DNA from: Enterococcus sp. DIV2402
Lineage (GTDB): Bacteria > Bacillota > Bacilli > Lactobacillales > Enterococcaceae
Assembly (NCBI RefSeq): GCF_017426705.2
Contig: NZ_CP147251.1
Span: 1,712,501-1,776,500 of the forward strand
Length of the DNA stretch: 64,000 nt
Direction: 5' to 3'
Each line of letters opens with the position of its first letter. Position 1 is the stretch's first letter. Below the pieces are notes generated by a model. It saw only the letters and a program-made list of their open reading frames with translations. It was not told where the DNA came from and made no database searches. Positions 10,041 through 16,442 of this stretch are shown one piece after another. The translations under genes and the position numbers were made by a program.

Positions 10041-11639
10041 TTATCTTGGATTATCTGTATGATTTCTCAATAGTAAAATAGCGATTGTTAAACGCATTCT
10101 CACTTCTGGGTCCTCTAAAGAAACGTGTAAAATTTGTTCGATTTTTTTTAAACGATAGATGACCGTATTTCGATGTAAAAACAAGGAACTTGCGACTTTA
10201 TTAATTGCTCGTGAATGATAGAAATAGTGATAGAGTGTTTCTATCAATTCAGCTTTTTCAACAGGATTTTCCAATTGCATTAAAGCAAGTAAATTATCTT
10301 CAATATAACTTTCCTGTTCGTTATTAGGAATCAGTTGTAACAATTCAGAAATCACTTTTGGTCGGTATTCAATTAAAGTCCGTTCTGGTGGATTGGTGAC
10401 GAGTGTCAATGCTTCAGCAGCTTCCGTAAATAAAGTATGGGTCTGAATTAAAGGGAGTTCACTATGAGAATATCCAATCACAACTGTATAGGGTGTTGCA
10501 ATTTGTTCAGATAAAAATGTTTGCAGGTGATAGAGTCGTTTAAAAGTCATATCTAGAGAGGGAATGAGAAAAACTAATTCTTCGCCATTAATGAATAATT
10601 GATAATCCAATTGTTCTTCATCTAAAAACCATTTTAAGTAGTCATGCACTCTGCGCACCATTTTGTAACTAATTAAATAAGAAGTCGTCACTTGCTGAAT
10701 TGAGACAATGGCACACTTATGCAGTGTGAACGTATCAACTTCTTGTAGGCGTAATTGTTCTACTAGCACCGACGAATCAACTTTTTTTGAGATAATCGAA
10801 GTGAATAAATCATTTTTTATTTGACGTTTAGCTTCTTCATTAATTAAAGTACGCAATGTAGAAAAACCGAGTAAGTTTACAATTTGTTGCAATAAAAGAG
10901 TCGCTTCTTTATTCCCATTTTCATAATCTAATATACCTAGAAATAACCCATCTGATTGGAAATCTGTATTAATGGGTAATAAAGCGATGGTATGATTATC
11001 ATAAGTTCCGATAAGCGGTTCAGACAAGTCCAATAGCTTTTGTGTCAATGATGCTTTTAGCGTTTGTCCAATGTATTGCGCATGTTCATCAATATTTTTA
11101 CTAGTGTAAGTGACGACATAATGTGAATTGATTAAAAATAATTCTTTATTAATAATCATGGAAATTTTTTCTAAAAATAAACTAGTGGGGCCTTCTTCTA
11201 AAATAAATGTTGATAATTTACTGGTATGTTCAATAATGCGTGACAAAGCATTTGATTGTGATTCTAACAAGCGATGCAATAAATCACGGACAACAACAGA
11301 CAAACCAGTATCTTTAGGCAATAATAAAACAGGGAATTGTAATTCATTCGCTACATCTAAGACTTCTTGAGGAATTTTATCAAAATAACGTTGATCTTTA
11401 ATGCCAATTGCTGCACAATTTCGTTCGTCCATTTCTCTAATTAAACTGGTTAGTGCGGGAATATCCTGATAAAAGTGAAAACCGGTTGTGACTAATAACT
11501 GTCCTTCAACTAAAAAGTCGATAATATCAGGAGCTTCCATCATTCCCACGGTCGTCACTTCTCTAGTTAAATCTGCTTTTTGGTTGGCAACTTGAATATA
11601 ATGCGTTTCATCTGCATTTAATAAAGAATAAAGCTGCAT
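10041..11639 (-). CDS. PucR family transcriptional regulator
   Basis: The 532-residue protein has an N-terminal PucR (purine catabolism regulator-like) sensor domain (about residues 1-125), a central GGDEF-like/CdaR region, and a C-terminal HTH_30 domain. The last is visible as SRAINKVASSLFLHRNTVIYRLKKIEQ, followed by the LEDPEVRMRLTIAILL helix. Family members regulate purine degradation and, in other cases, amino-acid or sugar-acid use. The ATG at 11639 follows AAAGGAG; upstream in-frame codons lack a ribosome site. Its position between the deaminase operon and a symporter gene makes both likely targets (inference). Confidence 0.88.
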   Translation of the reverse strand: MQLYSLLNADETHYIQVANQKADLTREVTTVGMMEAPDIIDFLVEGQLLVTTGFHFYQDIPALTSLIREMDERNCAAIGIKDQRYFDKIPQEVLDVANELQFPVLLLPKDTGLSVVVRDLLHRLLESQSNALSRIIEHTSKLSTFILEEGPTSLFLEKISMIINKELFLINSHYVVTYTSKNIDEHAQYIGQTLKASLTQKLLDLSEPLIGTYDNHTIALLPINTDFQSDGLFLGILDYENGNKEATLLLQQIVNLLGFSTLRTLINEEAKRQIKNDLFTSIISKKVDSSVLVEQLRLQEVDTFTLHKCAIVSIQQVTTSYLISYKMVRRVHDYLKWFLDEEQLDYQLFINGEELVFLIPSLDMTFKRLYHLQTFLSEQIATPYTVVIGYSHSELPLIQTHTLFTEAAEALTLVTNPPERTLIEYRPKVISELLQLIPNNEQESYIEDNLLALMQLENPVEKAELIETLYHYFYHSRAINKVASSLFLHRNTVIYRLKKIEQILHVSLEDPEVRMRLTIAILLLRNHTDNPR

Positions 11640-11711
11640 AAGGACTCCTTTCTTTGTACACTGAGCACTAAAAAAATAAATTTTTGGTATTTTCGTACAA
11701 GGTCTCATTGT

Positions 11712-11734
11712 TTGTATAGAGTTATACTATACAA
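11712..11734. promoter_or_regulatory. Inverted repeat overlapping the PucR-gene promoter, candidate operator
   Basis: TTGTATAG (11712-11719) and CTATACAA (11727-11734) are perfect 8-bp arms separated by seven bases. The dyad covers the -10 box of the minus-strand promoter and the -35 box of a possible plus-strand promoter. It is well placed for autoregulation by the PucR-type protein (inference). Confidence 0.5.
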
Positions 11735-11740
11735 TATATA
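11712..11740 (+). promoter_or_regulatory. Possible plus-strand promoter for a short leader RNA
   Basis: TTGTAT (11712-11717), a 17-bp spacer and TATATA (11735-11740) face the symporter gene. A transcript starting near 11747 would reach the terminator at 11879-11911 after about 165 bases. Confidence 0.35.
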
Positions 11741-11749
11741 AAATGGCAA
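11721..11749 (-). promoter_or_regulatory. Promoter of the PucR-family gene
   Basis: Read on the minus strand, TTGCCA (11749-11744), a 17-bp spacer and TATAAC (11726-11721) lie about 80 bases upstream of the start codon. Confidence 0.6.
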
Positions 11750-11878
11750 GACATAGTAGAAAGATAAATGAAAGAATTGACTGTTGTTTGACTATTCCAC
11801 GAGGAAAAATCAGTCACCTTTTCTAGTGAATGATTATTTAAAGGCAAAATAGCTTTTGTTAAAATTAAACAAACAGAC

Positions 11879-11911
11879 AAAGTGGAAAATCGTCTTTTCC
11901 GCTTTTTTTTT
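11879..11911 (+). terminator. Terminator hairpin upstream of the symporter gene, possible attenuator
   Basis: AAAGTGGAAAA pairs with TTTTCCGCTTT (one G-T wobble) over a five-base loop and is followed by nine Ts. No upstream plus-strand gene explains it, because the neighbour is divergent. TTCCAC at 11795-11800 could pair with GTGGAA in the left arm as an alternative fold. Confidence 0.7.
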
Positions 11912-12009
11912 GAAAGAAACCCTTTTCTTTTGGTTTTTTTTAGTTAAAATAGACAAATAGAGAATTATTCTCATACTTGATGACCAATTCTTTACACAAG
12001 GAAATTAGT

Positions 12010-12015
12010 TATAAT
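12010..12015 (+). promoter_or_regulatory. -10 box of the symporter gene
   Basis: A consensus TATAAT lies 32 bases before the start codon. No good -35 box stands at the proper distance, as expected for an activator-dependent promoter. Confidence 0.45.
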
Positions 12016-12047
12016 ATGCTTAATAAAAAAATAGGAGTGTGGGGTTT

Positions 12048-13319
12048 ATGAAAGTATTATCATTTATAAAAAAGTCGACCACAACGCAAATGGTTATTGC
12101 GTTAATTGGCGGTATGGTATTTGGAACAGTTGTTGGTGAATGGGCAGGTAATTTAAAATTTATAGGAGATATATTTATCCGTTTAATTCAAATGTCCATT
12201 GTTGTCTTAGTTATGGCTTCGGTCATCTCGGCGATTGGCGAAATGGCTCGCCAAAAAGAAGACAGTACCTTTGGAGTGAAGATGGGGGTCAATACCTTTA
12301 AATGGATTTTATTTTTCACAGTGGTTGCATCGACATTAGGCTATCTATTGGCGACAATCATCCAACCAGGTAAAGGAATGATGACAGCTGAAAGTTTAAC
12401 AGTTGAAGTTCCTGAAGCATTAGGTTTTCAAGAAACTGTAACGAATTTTGTTTCAACAAATATTTTTCAGTCAATGGCATCCGCAGATATGATTCCAATT
12501 ATTATCTTTTCTGTCTTTTTTGGAGCAGGTTTAAATATGCTTGTGAAAAAAACTGGCAATACCTTAGTTTTAGATGGTGTGAAAGAAGTCCATACGATTG
12601 TTTTGAATATCATTCAGTTAGCGATGAAAGTTGCGCCAATCGGTGTATTTTGTTTATTAGCAAATGTAGCGGGAACAACTGGATTACAAATTATATTCCC
12701 AATGATTAAGTATTTAGGAATTTTATTAATTGGTGTCTTATTAATGATGCTGATTATGTCGGCTGTGGTTGCTGTACGTTGCCAACTAAATCCAATGCTT
12801 CTTCCAAAGAAATTTATGGATATGTCAATTGTTGCATTGACCACAACAAGTTCAGCAATTACTTTTCCTACAGCATTAAAAGACTGTGTAGAGAAATTCG
12901 GTGTGCGTCGTGATGTAGCTAATTTTACCATGAGTGTCGGAATGACCATGGGAAGCGCAGGAGCGGCTATGTGTTATGTTGTCATGATTTTATTTATGCA
13001 ACAAAGTGCAGGCATCGAGTTACCACTCTTGAAATTGTTAATCGGTATTGGTTTATCAATTATGTTAACTTTAGGAACAATCACTGTTCCTGGAAGTGCA
13101 GCTGTTGTTGCGACATTTTTAGCAACATCTTTAGGCTTACCATTGGAATCAATTGCTTTGTTAATCGGTGTCGATTGGTTTGCAGGAATGTTTAGAACAT
13201 TCTTAAATGTAAATAATGATGTATTTGTTTCTTTATTGGTTGCAAACAGTGTGGATGCTTTGGACAAAGATGTTTATAACAATAAGAAAACCGTTTCTAT
13301 TGGTAAAGTGGAAGAATAA
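12048..13319 (+). CDS. Dicarboxylate/amino acid:cation symporter (DAACS family)
   Basis: The 423-residue membrane transporter resembles GltP/DctA/SstT. It has the serine-rich re-entrant loop motif TTTSSAITFPTALKD, a GMTMGSAGAAM segment, the TVPGSAAVVATFLA hairpin and, near the C-terminus, RTFLNVNNDVFVSLLVA, the cation and substrate binding helix. Such proteins take up glutamate, aspartate, serine or C4-dicarboxylates with sodium or protons. The ATG at 12048 lies ten bases after AGGAG, while an in-frame GTG at 12039 is one base after it. It is divergent from the PucR-type regulator, which may control it. Confidence 0.88.
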   Translation: MKVLSFIKKSTTTQMVIALIGGMVFGTVVGEWAGNLKFIGDIFIRLIQMSIVVLVMASVISAIGEMARQKEDSTFGVKMGVNTFKWILFFTVVASTLGYLLATIIQPGKGMMTAESLTVEVPEALGFQETVTNFVSTNIFQSMASADMIPIIIFSVFFGAGLNMLVKKTGNTLVLDGVKEVHTIVLNIIQLAMKVAPIGVFCLLANVAGTTGLQIIFPMIKYLGILLIGVLLMMLIMSAVVAVRCQLNPMLLPKKFMDMSIVALTTTSSAITFPTALKDCVEKFGVRRDVANFTMSVGMTMGSAGAAMCYVVMILFMQQSAGIELPLLKLLIGIGLSIMLTLGTITVPGSAAVVATFLATSLGLPLESIALLIGVDWFAGMFRTFLNVNNDVFVSLLVANSVDALDKDVYNNKKTVSIGKVEE

Positions 13320-13363
13320 AAAGAAAGGCAATGAATAAGAAATTATTCATTGCCTTTCTTTTT
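13318..13363. terminator. Bidirectional terminator after the symporter gene
   Basis: A perfect 21-bp stem with core GAAAGGCAATGAATAA is flanked by five As and five Ts and has a short loop. It serves the symporter gene and the small minus-strand gene beside it. Confidence 0.92.
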
Positions 13364-13366
13364 AGC

Positions 13367-13624
13367 TCAGCGAAAATATTCAGTATATTTTTTAAGAAGT
13401 AAGTAGTCTTTTTCTACAGTAGAATTAATATTCACTTTGTCACCAAAGAGGCTGCGTTTTGAGTTTTCCATCACGCGATGATGAATATTATTGTCGATTA
13501 AATATTCGATTTCATCTTCCCGAATGTCGGCACTATCATCAGCTATACGCATTTGGCTGTAGTTAAAGCGAAGGTGAGCAGCATCGTTAACTACTTTTTT
13601 AAATTCAAGACGATCAACTTTCAT
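13367..13624 (-). CDS. Conserved-looking hypothetical protein, 85 residues
   Basis: I do not recognise this family. The product is soluble, charged and without membrane segments (MKVDRLEFKKVVNDAAHLRF...). A strong ribosome site (AGGAGG, nine bases from the ATG) and a shared terminator just past its stop support a real gene. No cysteine is present. It is transcribed alone. Confidence 0.7.
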   Translation of the reverse strand: MKVDRLEFKKVVNDAAHLRFNYSQMRIADDSADIREDEIEYLIDNNIHHRVMENSKRSLFGDKVNINSTVEKDYLLLKKYTEYFR

Positions 13625-13921
13625 TGCAGGACCTCCTATTTTATTTATATACGATAGCTCAAAATTCTAAATATTACAAATGATACATAGTAATTTTATA
13701 CAATTTTAATCTTTAAATCCAATAAAGGGGCTATTTATATAACTTTGTTTTGTATATAAAAAAATTATTAGAAAAATAAAATAACAAAATATAAGGTTTT
13801 TATGTGTTATTCATTTAGTTAAAAAATCTTGCAAACAATCAGCTAACAAAATATAGTTCAACATATTTCATAAAAAATGTTTACTTAAAATGTAATTGTA
13901 AATAACAAATTGGACAAATTT
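13625..13921. other. AT-rich spacer without visible gene
   Basis: About 300 bases of very AT-rich sequence separate two minus-strand genes. It presumably holds the promoter of the 85-residue gene. I see no clear coding frame, terminator or repeat. Confidence 0.5.
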
Positions 13922-14284
13922 TTATATCTCGATGTTTTTAGACTTTAAATTATCTAAACATTCTGTTAGATAATTTTGATTGTGTTCAATATAAATTGGT
14001 TTGGATAGTGTTTCAACGTCCAAAGATTTATAAGGCGCACATTTTAATCCTCTGTAAAGAGGATTACGCCATAAATCTGTGGGACGATAATCTCTGCGAA
14101 CCATTTCATCCATAACTAGTTGATGGTATTGATATAATTTATAGGGTGAGTAGTCAAAAACATAGTTAACCGTAGCATGTCTTTTTCCCCAACCTTTACC
14201 TCTTAATGCACAACATTCTCTGTGTTGACCTAATAATTGTTGTCTAGGCAAACGAGAAATCAAATCTTCATGCCATAATCTCAC
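13922..14284 (-). CDS. Pyrimidine-dimer DNA glycosylase-like protein (T4 endonuclease V fold, TIGR02328 type)
   Basis: The 120-residue protein matches the small bacterial group related to phage T4 endonuclease V: VRLWHEDLISRLPRQQLLGQ, then HRECCALRGKGWGKRH, then VNYVFDYSPYKLYQYH. The HRE glutamate aligns by eye with the catalytic Glu23 of the T4 enzyme, which nicks DNA at UV dimers. The start is taken as GTG at 14284, giving the RLWH amino end usual for the family and seven bases from GAGGTG; the ATG at 14302 would overlap that ribosome site. Function beyond the family is not shown. It sits at the edge of an accessory pocket. Confidence 0.72.
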   Translation of the reverse strand: MRLWHEDLISRLPRQQLLGQHRECCALRGKGWGKRHATVNYVFDYSPYKLYQYHQLVMDEMVRRDYRPTDLWRNPLYRGLKCAPYKSLDVETLSKPIYIEHNQNYLTECLDNLKSKNIEI

Positions 14285-14361
14285 AATATCACACCTCATC
14301 ATATAAGTTTATCTTTTTATAATATCATTTCAAGCATTTTTGTAAAACATAATTTGGCATA

Positions 14362-14370
14362 TGATATAAT
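14362..14370 (+). promoter_or_regulatory. Extended -10 promoter of the 61-residue membrane protein gene
   Basis: TGATATAAT is an extended -10 element 47 bases before the ATG. The -35 region is weak. Confidence 0.55.
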
Positions 14371-14416
14371 TAATTGTAAAACAGATGTTAATTTTTAGTG
14401 TAAAGGAGAGTTTATT

Positions 14417-14602
14417 ATGCTTATTTCAGGTACATTATGGATTATATTTTCTTTTCTTTTATTAGTGACAAATCAAATATATAGTGAACTATTTTATCAT
14501 GCGCCACATCCATTAATAGTCATGCTTGCAGTGCTTGCTTTAATGATTGGTATCTTCTTTTATTATGAATATTATTCTGGAAAAAAGAAGAATGAACTAT
14601 AA
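14417..14602 (+). CDS. Small membrane protein, 61 residues, unknown
   Basis: I do not recognise this protein. It has two hydrophobic segments (about residues 5-20 and 33-50) and a lysine-rich tail (SGKKKNEL), suggesting both ends face the cytoplasm. AAAGGAGAG lies eight bases before the ATG and an extended -10 box lies upstream, so expression is plausible. Its size and place beside a bacteriocin-like cassette would fit an immunity or stress peptide, but nothing in the sequence proves that. Confidence 0.6.
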   Translation: MLISGTLWIIFSFLLLVTNQIYSELFYHAPHPLIVMLAVLALMIGIFFYYEYYSGKKKNEL

Positions 14603-14778
14603 CTAAACAAAAATATCTAGAAAATTAAGCGTGTCTTACTAAAACATAAGCTCTTTTCATTATTCTCCTTAACGGATTCGAACCATCGTTGCCAGAATTT
14701 GTAGTAGGGGGGATAAAGATTAAAACATCAATGGTTTTGTTGAATGATTAAAAAAACGTTTTGAACTCAAATCTTTAA

Positions 14779-14919
14779 AGCGCTCAAATAATTAGTGAAT
14801 CCTTTTTTAATAATGAAAAATCTAATATGCAAAATTTTTGTTTATCTAGATCTATTAACGTTGAAATTGTCAAAAATTCAGATATAGAAATATTTCAAAT
14901 AGTAAGAAAAGATTCATAA
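14779..14919 (+). pseudogene. Possible C-terminal gene remnant
   Basis: A 46-codon open stretch reads SAQIISESFFNNEKSNMQNF and ends VRKDS. It lacks a start codon with a ribosome site, and its frame is interrupted upstream by TAA and TGA. Composition looks protein-like, but I do not recognise it. Confidence 0.25.
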
Positions 14920-14968
14920 GGGGATTATTATTCTAAAAAATTAACGGAATATACTCCCTATTCTATAT

Positions 14969-15045
14969 TTCTCCCAATTGAAAGAATGGGGAAGAATAAA
15001 GAAAAAAAGGTTTAGCAATTTTGCTAAGCCTTTGATATATCTACT
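14969..15045. repeat. Direct repeat copy 1 of the lepA-terminator sequence
   Basis: These 77 bases match 16365-16442 in the same orientation at about 90% (eight differences, one a single-base indel), from CAATTGAAA through the hairpin TTTAGCAATTTTGCTAA to ATCTACT. In copy 2 this last part is the end of lepA. Here no lepA coding sequence follows. Confidence 0.88.
15000..15030 (-). terminator. Duplicate lepA-type terminator (within repeat copy 1)
   Basis: On the minus strand GGCTTAGCA pairs with TGCTAAACC and is followed by seven Ts. It would act as a second stop after the immunity-like gene. Confidence 0.75.
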
Positions 15046-15114
15046 GGTTGTTACAAATCGTATAGCAGTCGCGATAGTTATGTCGCAGTAGTTTGATAAA
15101 GCACTAAGTAGAGT

Positions 15115-15150
15115 AAAACGGAGTAATCGCATTATCGGTTACTCCGTTTT
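15115..15150. terminator. Terminator after the immunity-like gene
   Basis: AAAACGGAGTAATCG pairs with CGGTTACTCCGTTTT (one wobble, six-base loop). It lies four bases past the minus-strand stop codon at 15154. Confidence 0.8.
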
Positions 15151-15153
15151 TTA

Positions 15154-15333
15154 TTATCTTATTTTTCTTTTCTTAACTAACTGGCTCCCAATATAGCCTC
15201 CTGTGAAAATTCCTACAGTTATCCACCATCGAAATTGCATTCCTGTAATCTTCGACAATGTAAAAGAAATTAATAGACCCGCAGCTACTATTAAAATTAA
15301 CTTTAGTAGTTCTTTTAAAAAATTAGATTTCAT
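15154..15333 (-). CDS. Small membrane protein, probable immunity protein of the bacteriocin-like gene
   Basis: This 59-residue product (MKSNFLKELLKLILIVAAGL...) has two hydrophobic helices, about residues 9-26 and 37-52, and a basic tail (KKRKIR). Its ATG shares one base with the stop codon of the bacteriocin-like gene (TAATG), so translation is coupled. A terminator follows its stop. Small two-helix membrane proteins made directly after a secreted bacteriocin are classically immunity proteins; this is the main basis for the call. I recognise no specific family. Confidence 0.7.
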   Translation of the reverse strand: MKSNFLKELLKLILIVAAGLLISFTLSKITGMQFRWWITVGIFTGGYIGSQLVKKRKIR

Positions 15334-15929
15334 TAAAAATTGATTCTCCCATTGTTAGGTACCTTGTCTTGTTGATCCCATTTTTGTGCAATATAAGTTC
15401 CTGGTGATAGTAAATTCATTGCATAGTCAAATGCTACACTATTTAAGAACCAACTACCAAAAAATTTGCCTGCTGCTACTCTAATTGCATTTTTTGCTTC
15501 GTGTTTGCCGACTGTTGCTAAAGCAGTCGCTAAGCCACCTGTACCTACACCTAGAGCTACGGCTATAGCAGTATCAATCGCAGCACCCATTTGATTAACA
15601 GTAATTCCTTGCCAACTTGACCTTGCAGCTAACATTCCTTTTTCCTGTATTGGTTCAAGGGAATAGTCACCTCTCATTTGTTTATAGATGCCTTCACGCA
15701 AATATTCTCTAGATAGTGTAGGATATTTAGACGCTAACTCATTAGTCAAAACTTCAACAGCTTCTTCTGATAATTGCTTTGGACTATAATCGAAATTCGA
15801 GATATTTTGTCCACAATCTTTTGACACAGAAATGCTTTCATCAGCATAAGCTACAGCCCCTAATGTTCCTGGTAGAATTGTGCTGCCTAATGTTAGTAAA
15901 GATACACTTAAAATTAATAATTTCTTCAA
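15333..15929 (-). CDS. Secreted bacteriocin-like protein, 198 residues
   Basis: A Sec signal peptide (hydrophobic core residues 4-19, likely cleavage AYA|DE after residue 29) leads to a mature part of about 169 residues. Its first half is polar. The second half (from about residue 107, GITVNQMGAAIDTAIAVALG) is rich in Ala and Gly with amphipathic stretches, ending DKVPNNGRINF. Size, Sec signal and the coupled small membrane gene recall the enterococcin V583/dysgalacticin/corynicin JK group, but I cannot confirm homology. That group has a disulfide, while only one Cys (about residue 39) is seen here. The start is TTG behind AGGGAGG. Other secreted toxins are possible. Confidence 0.65.
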   Translation of the reverse strand: MKKLLILSVSLLTLGSTILPGTLGAVAYADESISVSKDCGQNISNFDYSPKQLSEEAVEVLTNELASKYPTLSREYLREGIYKQMRGDYSLEPIQEKGMLAARSSWQGITVNQMGAAIDTAIAVALGVGTGGLATALATVGKHEAKNAIRVAAGKFFGSWFLNSVAFDYAMNLLSPGTYIAQKWDQQDKVPNNGRINF

Positions 15930-15959
15930 AATAAAAAACCTCCCTAAATTGATAAATAA

Positions 15960-15984
15960 TTTATACCATAAAAAATTATGGCAA
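15960..15984 (-). promoter_or_regulatory. Promoter with inverted repeat upstream of the bacteriocin-like gene
   Basis: The minus strand carries an extended -10 TGGTATAAA (TATAAA at 15965-15960). Directly upstream is a perfect 6-bp inverted repeat, CCATAA (15966-15971) and TTATGG (15976-15981), which could be an operator. A TTGCCA at 15984-15979 is too close to serve as the -35 box. Confidence 0.45.
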
Positions 15985-16364
15985 AACCATTTTGATCATA
16001 AACGTAGTGAATTTATGCCTGAACGTTAATTTTTTTGTTATTTAATATATTTTTTTTATATCATTAAAATTTTTTAATGGCTTTTTATAAAGGTTTTTAT
16101 TAGATATATGTAAATTTTATTTTTTTATTTTTGTTTTTTTTATTTTTGGATATAATCTTACTTTGGCTATGTATTATTCCTATACCATTTTAGATAGTAT
16201 ATAAAAGCACACCTTTTTATTAAGAGACACTCATGAATTTAAACAATTATTTTATTATCATCATTTAGCTCCATTGATTATCACCTTAGCATATATTACA
16301 TAAACACGGTACGATCATTAGCTCTGTTTTTAAGGCGAACAAAAGATTAAATTAAAAGATTATT
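15985..16364. other. AT-rich region upstream of the bacteriocin-like gene
   Basis: No intact gene. It holds an inverted repeat CATAAA/TTTATG near 15998-16018 and long T-runs. A 32-codon open stretch (16205-16303, plus strand, including EFKQLFYYHHLAPLIITLA) looks like the end of a lost membrane-protein gene; I do not recognise it. Confidence 0.4.
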
Positions 16365-16442
16365 TTCCCCCAATTGAAAAAATGGGGGAAGAATAAAGAA
16401 AAAAGGATTTAGCAATTTTGCTAAACCCTTGATGTATCTACT
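16365..16442. repeat. Direct repeat copy 2, overlapping the lepA stop and terminator
   Basis: This is the counterpart of 14969-15045. It contains the lepA terminator and the lepA stop codon (16438-16440), so it is the resident copy. The 1.3 kb between copies carries only the bacteriocin-like and immunity-like genes. Confidence 0.88.
16398..16430 (-). terminator. Terminator of lepA
   Basis: On the minus strand GGGTTTAGCA pairs with TGCTAAATCC and six Ts follow, eight bases past the stop. Confidence 0.88.

Larger units (their letters stand above)
11640..12047. other. 408-bp divergent intergenic region with promoters, operator and terminator
   Basis: No protein gene of useful size is present. 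From left to right it holds the minus-strand promoter for the PucR gene overlapped by an 8-bp-arm dyad, a possible opposite-facing promoter on the plus strand, a candidate short leader RNA ending in a strong hairpin with nine Ts, and the -10 box of the symporter gene. The components are listed separately. Confidence 0.7.
14603..15153. other. Gene-poor stretch with debris, a repeat and terminators
   Basis: About 550 bases without an intact gene. It contains a tRNA TPsiC-arm-like stretch on the minus strand (14674-14684), a probable gene remnant (14779-14919), repeat copy 1 (14969-15045), and the hairpin at 15115-15150 that follows the immunity-like gene. The segment 15046-15114 is noticeably richer in G and C than its flanks and matches nothing I know. 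Confidence 0.5.

Noticed and set aside
14622..14657. Minus-strand 11-codon frame MKRAYVLVRHA behind AAGGAG, resembling a leader peptide
   Set aside because: No regulated gene follows on that strand; the next downstream gene faces the other way.
14941..15132. Minus-strand frame of 63 codons (MRLLRFTLLSALSNY...)
   Set aside because: A GGAG sequence lies upstream, but the frame runs through one terminator hairpin and then through the duplicated lepA terminator, so it is most likely chance.
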